From assembly GCA_902761655.1 (NCBI GenBank), contig CACWLD010000004.1, positions 17,882 through 81,881 on the forward strand: 64,000 nt of DNA, given 5' to 3'. Made by a program: the position numbers and the translations under genes. The notes beneath the pieces are model-generated. The model was not told the DNA's origin. It saw nothing but the letters and a program-made list of their open reading frames with translations, and searched no databases. Below are positions 53,459 to 60,728 of the stretch, one piece after another. Within the stretch, counting starts at the first letter, position 1, and every line of letters begins with the position of its first letter. Origin of the DNA: an uncultured Bacteroidia bacterium. GTDB taxonomy: Bacteria > Bacteroidota > Bacteroidia > Bacteroidales > UBA932.

Positions 53459-54836
53459 TTTAATATATAATATCATTTGGAGCCCGGCACTGATAGTGCT
53501 GCTGGTGGGCGCGGGGCTGTATTTCACCATACGCACGCGCTGTGTGCAATTGAGACGGGTGGGGCTGATGGCAAAGATGCTGTTCGGCCGGCGCGCATCC
53601 GCAAGCAATAACTTTTCCCCTTTCCAGGCATTCTGCGTGGCACTGTCAGGCAGGGTGGGCACCGGGAACATAGTGGGCGTGGCTACGGCCATAGCCCTGG
53701 GAGGCCCCGGGGCCGTATTCTGGATGTGGGTGATAGCGTTCCTTGGCGCTTCCACCGCATTTACGGAATCCACCCTGGCGCAGATTTACAACTTCAAGCA
53801 TAAAGGCGAGCTGCGCGGAGGCCCTGCAAGCTATATTGAAAAGGGATTAAAGAAGCCTTGGCTGGGAATGCTTTTCGCCATACTGACACTTGCTGGATAT
53901 GGTATGCTGCTGGTGCTTACACAGGCTAACGGAGTATCCAGCGCGTTTGAAAATTCTTTCGCGGTTAAGCCGTGGGTTTCCGGTGCGGTGCTGGCGTTTG
54001 TCCTGAGTCTGGTTATCATTGGTGGGGCAAAGCGCATCGCCAATGTGGCAACGCTGGTTACGCCGTTTATGGCCATCGCCTATATAATATTGGCGCTCAT
54101 CATCATAGGCGCTAACATCAGCGCAGTGCCCGGGATGCTGGGAGTCATTGTGAAGAGCGCCTTCGGCATTAATCCCCTTGTCGGCGGAATGCTTGGAAGC
54201 ACTATTGCGATGGGCGTCAAGCGAGGGCTTTTCTCCAACGAGGCTGGCCAGGGCGGCGGGGCAATAGTCTCCGCAAGCGCGGAGAACGAAATGCCCGCCC
54301 AGCAGGGCCTGGTGCAGGCTTTCTCCGTTTACATAGACACCATCCTGGTTTGTACGGCAACCGCCCTGATGATACTCTGCACTGGCAATTTCAATGTCGT
54401 GGATCCTTCTACAGGGGAGCTCCTGTATGCCTCCGCACCTGAGTTGGGGAGCAACTACGTGGGCTATACCCAGGCGGCCATCGACACCGTGTTCCACGGC
54501 TTTGGAAGCGCCTTTGTGGCAGTGGCGCTGAGTTTCTTCGTGTTCACTACGCTTATGGCGTATTACTTCTATGCGGAGTCAAGCATAGCATATCTTTTCA
54601 GCCGTTTCGGCAAGGAGGGAGGCAAGGCGGAGAAGGCTGCCGTATGGGTTTATAGAATAATAATGTTAACTTTGGTTGTACTTGGCGCCTGCACCAGCTC
54701 CGACATTGCCTGGAAATGGGGAGACGTGGGTCTGGGCCTTACAACCTGGATCAATGTCCTGGCGCTGCTGTTCCTGTTCCCGCAGGCCCTTGCTGCCCTT
54801 AAGGACGTAGAGAAGAAATATCCAATAAAGAAATAA
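53451..54836 (+). CDS. AgcS-family sodium:amino acid symporter
   Basis: A 461-residue transporter with about eleven helices. The alanine/glycine:cation symporter signatures are present: GRVGTGNIVGVATAIALGGP and SNEAGQGGGAIV. The substrate is expected to be a small neutral amino acid. Its overlap with the arabinofuranosidase gene and closeness to hypD raise the possibility of proline or hydroxyproline uptake, which is inference. It is two bases before the GH3 gene. Confidence 0.9.
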   Translation: MTDLIYNIIWSPALIVLLVGAGLYFTIRTRCVQLRRVGLMAKMLFGRRASASNNFSPFQAFCVALSGRVGTGNIVGVATAIALGGPGAVFWMWVIAFLGASTAFTESTLAQIYNFKHKGELRGGPASYIEKGLKKPWLGMLFAILTLAGYGMLLVLTQANGVSSAFENSFAVKPWVSGAVLAFVLSLVIIGGAKRIANVATLVTPFMAIAYIILALIIIGANISAVPGMLGVIVKSAFGINPLVGGMLGSTIAMGVKRGLFSNEAGQGGGAIVSASAENEMPAQQGLVQAFSVYIDTILVCTATALMILCTGNFNVVDPSTGELLYASAPELGSNYVGYTQAAIDTVFHGFGSAFVAVALSFFVFTTLMAYYFYAESSIAYLFSRFGKEGGKAEKAAVWVYRIIMLTLVVLGACTSSDIAWKWGDVGLGLTTWINVLALLFLFPQALAALKDVEKKYPIKK

Positions 54837-54837
54837 T

Positions 54838-57075
54838 ATGAAAAGACTGATTGTTCCGGTATTTGCCGTCCTGCTTCTTGCAGGGTGCGCAAGTAAATCC
54901 CCTCAGGACCTGCTTACAAAGCACGACAAGGAGATTGACAAGATCATTGCACAGATGACCTTGGAGGAGAAGGTTATGATGCTCCACTCCAAGACCATTA
55001 TGTCTTCCGAGGGCGTCCCGCGCCTTGGAATCCAGGACATCAAATATGCTGACGGCCCGTTTGGCGTGCGCGAAGAGTTGGGCGATGGCTTCCGCCCTCT
55101 GGGCTGGCAGTTGGACTCCGCCACGTATTTCCCCACGGGATCGGCGCTTGCCGCCACCTGGGACCCTTCCCTGGCCTATGACTACGGCCACGGAATAGGG
55201 GTTGAGGCCAGACTCCGCGGCAAGGACGTGATGCTGGGCCCCGCCATCAACATCCAGAGGCTGCCAGTGGGCGGCCGCAGCTACGAGTACCTCAGCGAGG
55301 ATCCGGCCCTTGCGGCCGCCCTGGCAGTGGGTTACGTGAAGGGAATGCAGGACGCCGGCACAGCCGCCTGCGTCAAGCACTTTGCCATAAACAACCAGGA
55401 GACCAACCGCGGCAGCGTGAACGTGATAATTGACGAAAGGGTGATGCGCGAGATCTACCTCAAGCCGTTCGAGGCCACGGTGAGGGAGGCCGGAGCAATG
55501 GCCATAATGCCTGCGTACAACAAGGTGAACGGAGACTATTGTTCTGAGAACGAGCACCTCCTGAACGAGATCCTGCGCGGCGAATGGGGCTTCAAGGGCA
55601 TCACGGTCTCTGACTGGGGCGCCACTCACAGCACTATGGGAGCCGCGCTGCACGGCCTTGACGTGCAGATGACAGGCGACAACTACCTTGGCCCGCCGCT
55701 CATCGACTCCATTGCCGCAGGCAAGGTTTCAGAGAAGGTTGTGGACGACAAGGTGCGCGAACTTCTCCGCGTGCGCTTCGCCATAGAGCCCATCCCAGCG
55801 GACAAGTCCAACCTGGTGCAGACTTCGCAGCCGGAGAGCCGCCAGGCCGCCCTTGAGGTGGCCCGCCGCTCCATTGTGCTGCTCAGCAACAAGGGCGCCG
55901 CGCTTCCTATTGCCAAGAGCGTCAAGACCATTGCAGTGATTGGGCAGAACGCCGTGCTGTCCACCGCCGCCGGCGGTGTGGGCGCAGGCGTGAAGACCCC
56001 TTACGAGGTAACCCCTCTCCAGGGCATCCAGCGCAGGGCGGGAGATGCCATAAAGGTTCTCTACGCCCCCGGCTACAGGAACTTTGGCGGAAGGGTTCGC
56101 CCGGGACAGGAGCCCAGGCCTCTCCAGGCTATGGCCATCGACGAGGAGCCTGACGCAGACCTCCTCGCGGAGGCCGTGGAGATTGCCAAGGCTGCGGACC
56201 TGGTACTCTTCTTCTGCGGAACCAACAAGACAATAGAGACTGAAGGCAGCGACCGCCAGAACATCAAGCTGCCGGTTGGCCAGGAGGCCATAGCTGCCGC
56301 TCTGGCTGAGGCCAACCCCAATATGGTCAGCGTAGTTATATCCGGCGGCCCGCTGGAGCTTGCGGCCGTGGAGGCCTGCTCCAAGGCTATGGTGCAGGGC
56401 TGGTGGAACGGAATCGAGGGCGGAACCGCCCTTGCCGAAGTCCTCTTCGGCGACAGGGCTCCTTCCGGAAAACTTCCGTTCACATATCCCCGCGTGCTTG
56501 AGGAGTCACCCGCATACGCAATGGGCAACTTCCCCAACAGGGCTGAAACCCAGGAAGACCTCTTCACCGGTATGTACCGCGCCGATATGGGCGGCACCGG
56601 CGGACAGTTCCGCCGCGTAACCCCGGATTCCAAGTACACAGAGGGCCTGCTTGTGGGCTACAGGTGGTTCGACACCAAGAAAGTCCCGGTTGCATATGCA
56701 TTTGGACACGGCCTTTCCTATGTGAACTTCGAATACTCCAACATTGCCGCCTCCAAGAAGGCATACAAGGAGGGTGACGTTGTCAAGGTCAGCTTCGACC
56801 TCAAGAACACCGGCGATATGCCGGCGGAGGAGGTCGCCCAGCTTTACATCAGCCACAAGGACGCCAAGGTAGAGTATCCTGCAAAGGAACTCAAGGCATT
56901 CCAGAGAGTGGCACTTGGCGCCGGCGAAACCCGCAAAGTGACCCTGGAGTTCCCTGTAAGCGAGCTTTGCTGGTGGTCTGACAGCGGCTGGCAGCTGGAG
57001 AAGGGCACCATTGAAATGATGCTTGGATCCGCATCTGACGACCTGCGTCTGAGTACTTCCGTAGAAATCAAATAA
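54838..57075 (+). CDS. GH3 family beta-glycosidase lipoprotein
   Basis: A 745-residue lipoprotein (LLLAGC, Cys 17). The TIM-barrel domain shows YADGPFGVREELGDG, KHFAINNQETNRGS and the nucleophile Asp 259 in VSDWGA. A beta-sandwich domain (VLFFCGTNKTIETEGSDR) and a C-terminal fibronectin-III-like domain (GDMPAEEVAQLYIS) follow. Likely a beta-glucosidase or beta-xylosidase acting in the periplasm. It ends the run that begins with pepP and is followed by a terminator. Confidence 0.92.
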   Translation: MKRLIVPVFAVLLLAGCASKSPQDLLTKHDKEIDKIIAQMTLEEKVMMLHSKTIMSSEGVPRLGIQDIKYADGPFGVREELGDGFRPLGWQLDSATYFPTGSALAATWDPSLAYDYGHGIGVEARLRGKDVMLGPAINIQRLPVGGRSYEYLSEDPALAAALAVGYVKGMQDAGTAACVKHFAINNQETNRGSVNVIIDERVMREIYLKPFEATVREAGAMAIMPAYNKVNGDYCSENEHLLNEILRGEWGFKGITVSDWGATHSTMGAALHGLDVQMTGDNYLGPPLIDSIAAGKVSEKVVDDKVRELLRVRFAIEPIPADKSNLVQTSQPESRQAALEVARRSIVLLSNKGAALPIAKSVKTIAVIGQNAVLSTAAGGVGAGVKTPYEVTPLQGIQRRAGDAIKVLYAPGYRNFGGRVRPGQEPRPLQAMAIDEEPDADLLAEAVEIAKAADLVLFFCGTNKTIETEGSDRQNIKLPVGQEAIAAALAEANPNMVSVVISGGPLELAAVEACSKAMVQGWWNGIEGGTALAEVLFGDRAPSGKLPFTYPRVLEESPAYAMGNFPNRAETQEDLFTGMYRADMGGTGGQFRRVTPDSKYTEGLLVGYRWFDTKKVPVAYAFGHGLSYVNFEYSNIAASKKAYKEGDVVKVSFDLKNTGDMPAEEVAQLYISHKDAKVEYPAKELKAFQRVALGAGETRKVTLEFPVSELCWWSDSGWQLEKGTIEMMLGSASDDLRLSTSVEIK

Positions 57076-57101
57076 TTTTTACTGATAATTCTGTAACAAA
57101 C

Positions 57102-57144
57102 CCCGGACTGCTGCGTCATTTAACTGAAGCCGGTCCGGGTTTTT
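57102..57144 (+). terminator. Hairpin terminator after GH3
   Basis: Arms CCCGGAC (57102-57108) and GTCCGGG (57133-57139), a loop of 24 bases, then TTTTT. The large loop is unusual, but position and U-tract support termination. Confidence 0.65.
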
Positions 57145-57166
57145 AACTCCGGCTTCCTGAAAAAGA

Positions 57167-57682
57167 ATGAGAAAACTGTTCTTCATAGTTGTCATTGCCT
57201 TGGCCCTGCCTCTTGCGGGTCTGGCAGAAAAACCGGCAAAGCCGGTACCTGGTACACAGATTTCAATGCTCATAAACGAGTACAGGTTTTACGACGGATT
57301 TGAGGCGGTAAAAGTAGGAAGGCTGGGAACCAAGATTGTAAAAGCCTTGATACAGAGCGGAGCCGCGCACGAAGATGATCCTGATTTGAAAGATGCCGTG
57401 AAAGTGCTCAAGGGAATAAAGAGACTGGCCGTGGTGGAGTATTCTGACTGCGCCCCGGAGGTAAGGCAAGGCTTTTCGCAAAAGATGTCAAGGCTCCTCA
57501 GCGGAGCGGAGATGCTGATGGAGGTCAAGGACGGATCGGACATAATGCGTATGTACGGCGTTGTGGACGACCGTGGAGACAAAGTGAAGGACTTTGTCCT
57601 ATTCAGCCCGGAAGACTGCACGCTGATATGCCTCTTTGGCTCCATCTCCCTGGATTCAGTAATGGCCGTAGCGTCAAAGTAA
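57167..57682 (+). CDS. DUF4252-family secreted protein (first)
   Basis: A 171-residue protein with a signal peptide (MRKLFFIVVIALALPLAGLA) and the DUF4252 pattern of alternating strands and helices, including AEMLMEVKDGSDIMRMYGVVDD. Function unknown. It lies one base before an ECF sigma-factor gene, and a second DUF4252 gene closes the four-gene cassette. Confidence 0.8.
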   Translation: MRKLFFIVVIALALPLAGLAEKPAKPVPGTQISMLINEYRFYDGFEAVKVGRLGTKIVKALIQSGAAHEDDPDLKDAVKVLKGIKRLAVVEYSDCAPEVRQGFSQKMSRLLSGAEMLMEVKDGSDIMRMYGVVDDRGDKVKDFVLFSPEDCTLICLFGSISLDSVMAVASK

Positions 57683-57683
57683 T

Positions 57684-58163
57684 ATGGATTACAAAGAGTT
57701 CTGTGACATCTACCTGCCCCTGACGGACGGCCTGTACAAAGTGGCCTTCTATATCCTGGAATCGGAACAGGATGCAAAGGATGCCGTACAGGACCTTTAC
57801 ATAAAGCTCTGGGATTCAAGGGATACGCTTGACAATGTCCACAACCCAATGGGATATGGCATAAGGCTCCTGAAGAACATCTGCATAGACCGGATCAGAA
57901 AGGAATCACGCCACCCAAGGGAAGGCCTGAGCGAAGATCTGCCGGCGGCCGATACGGCGGACGGCCCGCAGGCCGCAAAGGAGCGGACGGCAAGGCTGCA
58001 GCGGGCTATAAGGAATCTTCCGGAGGGTCAGAGGACCGTACTTGAAATGAGGCTGTTGCGGGGAATGAGCAACGAGCAGATATCAAAGGAAACAGGAATG
58101 AGCAATCTGGCGGTAAGGGTTATGATAAGCCGCGCCAGGAAAAAGATAAAGGAAGCGATATGA
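57684..58163 (+). CDS. ECF-type RNA polymerase sigma factor
   Basis: A 159-residue sigma factor with region 2 (DAKDAVQDLYIKLWDSRDTLDN, binding the -10-like element) and region 4 (LPEGQRTVLEMRLLRGMSNEQISKETGMS). It overlaps the small membrane-protein gene by four bases (ATGA), which suggests regulation by that protein as an anti-sigma factor. No TonB receptor with a signalling domain is nearby, so this is not the usual FecR-type system. Confidence 0.92.
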   Translation: MDYKEFCDIYLPLTDGLYKVAFYILESEQDAKDAVQDLYIKLWDSRDTLDNVHNPMGYGIRLLKNICIDRIRKESRHPREGLSEDLPAADTADGPQAAKERTARLQRAIRNLPEGQRTVLEMRLLRGMSNEQISKETGMSNLAVRVMISRARKKIKEAI

Positions 58164-58552
58164 AAACATTGCAGGAAATAGAGAACACCAGTTTCGAGCG
58201 TCTGGAACAGATCGCTAAGGAAGATGGCGTGCGCGTGCCCCGGGACCTTCAGGGCTCAGTGAGGGAGAGCGTGGCCGCCGCGGCACTGGCATCGGCAGGA
58301 GAAAGGAAGCCCGGCAGGGCAATGTGGCTCACATACGCGTTGCTCAGTATGTTCGCTGCCGCCTGCCTTGCCACCTTCTTTGTCATCCCTCGCACCCCCA
58401 AGGACACTTATGACGATCCGCTCCTTGCGTATGCCAAGGTGGAGGAGACCTTCGCCCTCATCTCAAAGCAGATGGACCGCGGTGTACAGAGCGCGCTCCT
58501 TGCAGAAGAATCATTGGAAACAGTTGACAGAATTATCAATAATACAAAATGA
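58160..58552 (+). CDS. Bitopic membrane protein, possible anti-sigma factor
   Basis: A 130-residue protein: a cytoplasmic N-terminus of about 50 residues, one transmembrane helix (about 54-74), and a short external part. No zinc-binding anti-sigma motif is seen. The role as anti-sigma is inferred from its translational overlap with the sigma gene and from its topology. Confidence 0.65.
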   Translation: MKTLQEIENTSFERLEQIAKEDGVRVPRDLQGSVRESVAAAALASAGERKPGRAMWLTYALLSMFAAACLATFFVIPRTPKDTYDDPLLAYAKVEETFALISKQMDRGVQSALLAEESLETVDRIINNTK

Positions 58553-59019
58553 AAAGGTTTATATTGATTGCGCTGGCCGCATTGTTTGGTGCGGGCGCAT
58601 TTGCCCAGGACGGCAAGTCTATCTACAACAAATACTCAGAGGCCGAGAACGTAAGCGCCGTGTATATTTCTCCGGCAATGTTCAAGCTTATGAAGAAGGT
58701 CCCGGACATCAACCTGGAAGGGGAGAGCGTGAACCTTGGACCCATCATCAAGACCCTCACGGGTATGTACATAATCAGCAGTGAGAATCCTGCAATCAAC
58801 GAGGATCTCAAGCATGACGTGGACCGTTTCATCCGCCGCGGCACCTACGAGATGCTTATGGAAGCCAAGGACAACGGCGAGGTTATGAGAATGTACACTA
58901 TGGGAAGCGAGAAGACCGTCACCGGCTTTGTGATGATGTCCTACGAGCAGGAAGAATGCAATTTTATTTGCATAAATGGCGAGATGCCCAGGGAGGCACT
59001 GGAGGAATTGATAAATTAA
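58549..59019 (+). CDS. DUF4252-family secreted protein (second)
   Basis: A 156-residue paralogue of the first DUF4252 protein with a signal peptide (MKRFILIALAALFGAGAFAQ). It overlaps the preceding gene by four bases. Both paralogues share the segment EMLMEVKD/EMLMEAKD followed by MRMY. It holds one of the rare CATG sites (58813). Confidence 0.82.
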   Translation: MKRFILIALAALFGAGAFAQDGKSIYNKYSEAENVSAVYISPAMFKLMKKVPDINLEGESVNLGPIIKTLTGMYIISSENPAINEDLKHDVDRFIRRGTYEMLMEAKDNGEVMRMYTMGSEKTVTGFVMMSYEQEECNFICINGEMPREALEELIN

Positions 59020-59067
59020 TTTCATATATTGCGTAAGATTTTGGAAAAATCATTTAATACGCAGTAT

Positions 59068-60426
59068 ATGAAACTTAAAACCATTGCAGCTATCTTCATT
59101 GCAGCCACCGCTGCATCAGTAAGCCTGTCTGCCCAGAACCCTATCATCAGGGACGCTTTCTCTGCGGATCCATCCGCACACGTATTCGAAGGCAGAGTCT
59201 ATGTATATCCGTCACACGACATTCCTGCACCTGCAGATTATGCACGCAAGGATTGGTTCTGTATGGCGGATTATCACGTTTATTCCTCCGACAACCTTGT
59301 AGACTGGGTTGACCACGGAGTGATCGTTGACCAGTGGAACGTTCCGTGGGTGAACTCAGCCGGCTACAGTATGTGGGCGCCTGACTGCAACTACCACAAC
59401 GGCAAGTATTATTTCTATTTCCCCGCTCCTCAGAAACCGGAACCCGGCGCTCGCTTCGCAGGCAACGGAATTGGAGTGGCCATCTCTGACACCCCTTACG
59501 GACCTTTCGTTCCTGAGGAGAAGCCTATCCAGGGCATTGGCGGAATCGACCCTTGCATCTTCATCGATGATGACGGCACCCCGTACCTTGCCTGGTCAGG
59601 CCGCGGCCTTCAGGTTGCACGCCTCAAGGACAATATGCTTGAGCTTGATTCCGAGCCCGTGACCATCACCGGCATCCCCCGCGGACAGACCGAGGGCCCG
59701 TTCCTCTTCAAGCGCAACGGCAAGTACTACTACACATTCCCTTGGGTTGAGGATGCACGCGAGACCCTCGCTTACTGTATGGCAGACAACCCTCTTGGCC
59801 CTTATACCTTTATGGGCAAGTTTATGGAGCAGTCAGAGACCATCTGCTGGACCAACCACCACTCATTCATAGAACTGGACGGCCAGTGGTATCTGTTCTA
59901 TCACCATAACGACTATTCTCCATACTTTGACAAGAACAGGTCAGTATGCGTAGATTACCTGTATTTCAATCCTGACGGAACCATCATTCCTGTAACTCCT
60001 ACACTCCGCGGTGTGGGCACATCAAAGGCTAAGTCACTAATCCAGATAGACCGCTATTCAGACAAGTCTGACAAATACGTTGCAGTTGACTTCCTGAACT
60101 CAGAGTTCACATTCGACGGTTGGAAGGCTATCCTCTGGAACACCACACAGGAAAGGGAGCCCCGCTGGATAAGCTATGACAGGGTAGATTTCGAGGACGG
60201 CATCAAGGACGCCACCATCAGGATCCACTCACTTGCCGGCGGTAAGATAGAGCTTCGCTCCGATGCGGTTGACGGACCGGTCATCGCTTCATTCGACGTT
60301 CCTGGCAGCCCCGTATGGGCAGAAAGGACGGTCAAGGTTACAAACAGCCTCAAGGGCGTTCATAACCTGTACCTGCTTATGACCGATGGAAACCACGTAG
60401 AGGTAGACTGGGTAAACTTCAAATAA
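59068..60426 (+). CDS. GH43 glycosidase with C-terminal CBM6
   Basis: A 452-residue secreted enzyme (signal peptide MKLKTIAAIFIAATAASVSLSAQ). The five-bladed GH43 propeller has the catalytic base Asp in FSADPSAHVFEG, the pKa-setting Asp in GGIDPCIFIDDD and the acid Glu in TEGPFLFKRNGKYY. A CBM6 domain occupies about residues 330-452. It is expected to be a beta-xylosidase or alpha-L-arabinofuranosidase. The ATG at 59068 gives the whole signal peptide. A strong hairpin terminator follows. Confidence 0.9.
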   Translation: MKLKTIAAIFIAATAASVSLSAQNPIIRDAFSADPSAHVFEGRVYVYPSHDIPAPADYARKDWFCMADYHVYSSDNLVDWVDHGVIVDQWNVPWVNSAGYSMWAPDCNYHNGKYYFYFPAPQKPEPGARFAGNGIGVAISDTPYGPFVPEEKPIQGIGGIDPCIFIDDDGTPYLAWSGRGLQVARLKDNMLELDSEPVTITGIPRGQTEGPFLFKRNGKYYYTFPWVEDARETLAYCMADNPLGPYTFMGKFMEQSETICWTNHHSFIELDGQWYLFYHHNDYSPYFDKNRSVCVDYLYFNPDGTIIPVTPTLRGVGTSKAKSLIQIDRYSDKSDKYVAVDFLNSEFTFDGWKAILWNTTQEREPRWISYDRVDFEDGIKDATIRIHSLAGGKIELRSDAVDGPVIASFDVPGSPVWAERTVKVTNSLKGVHNLYLLMTDGNHVEVDWVNFK

Positions 60427-60444
60427 AAGTACCCCTGCATAATC

Positions 60445-60485
60445 AAAGAGAAGCCGCGCCATCTCGGCGGGGCTTCTCTTTTTGT
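60445..60485 (+). terminator. Terminator after GH43, possibly bidirectional
   Basis: Perfect 11-base arms 60445-60455 and 60471-60481 with GC-rich inner pairing, then a U-run on the plus strand. On the minus strand it could end the small RNA transcribed from 60571. Confidence 0.85.
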
Positions 60486-60565
60486 GTGCAATGATTAGAT
60501 ACTAGATAGAGTTTGAAGTTTTTCACAGATCCCAGTCTGAAACTTCTTGTCTTATTATTTCTAAC
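60445..60565 (-). ncRNA. Candidate small RNA, minus strand
   Basis: Bounded by a consensus promoter on the minus strand (60571-60601) and the GH43 terminator hairpin. There is no open frame of note inside. A second stem (arms 60515-60521 and 60540-60546, with inner CAGA/TCTG pairing) would fold in the middle. The RNA would be about 120 bases. No known family was recognised. The minus-strand U-tract is weak. Confidence 0.45.
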
Positions 60566-60570
60566 TATTG

Positions 60571-60601
60571 CAAAGTTACACATTTGCTATAACCAAAACA
60601 A
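60571..60601 (-). promoter_or_regulatory. Minus-strand promoter in the GH43-GH31 gap
   Basis: On the minus strand: TTG at 60601-60599, a 20-base spacer, TAACTTTG at 60578-60571. It points away from the GH31 gene and into the GH43 terminator. Confidence 0.6.
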
Positions 60602-60693
60602 ATATTAAACTTAATATTTCAAGAGCTAACTCATTGATAATCAATGGGCGTTACTTTCGAAAACTTAATGAAGGCATAAATTGCGGCCAATTG

Positions 60694-60724
60694 TTGACTC
60701 TTATACCGCTTTTCCGTACCTTTG
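60694..60724 (+). promoter_or_regulatory. Promoter of the GH31 gene
   Basis: TTG at 60694-60696, 20-base spacer, TACCTTTG at 60717-60724. Only four bases separate it from the ATG, so a leaderless message is likely. Confidence 0.75.
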
Positions 60725-60728
60725 TGTT

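Noticed and set aside
52691-53773. 360-codon minus-strand frame opposite the arabinofuranosidase and AgcS genes
   Set aside because: It is a shadow frame that crosses two overlapping genes with intact family motifs.
46430-57075. Classical polysaccharide utilisation locus
   Set aside because: No SusC/SusD pair or sensor regulator is present among these genes, so it is described as an enzyme and transporter run only.
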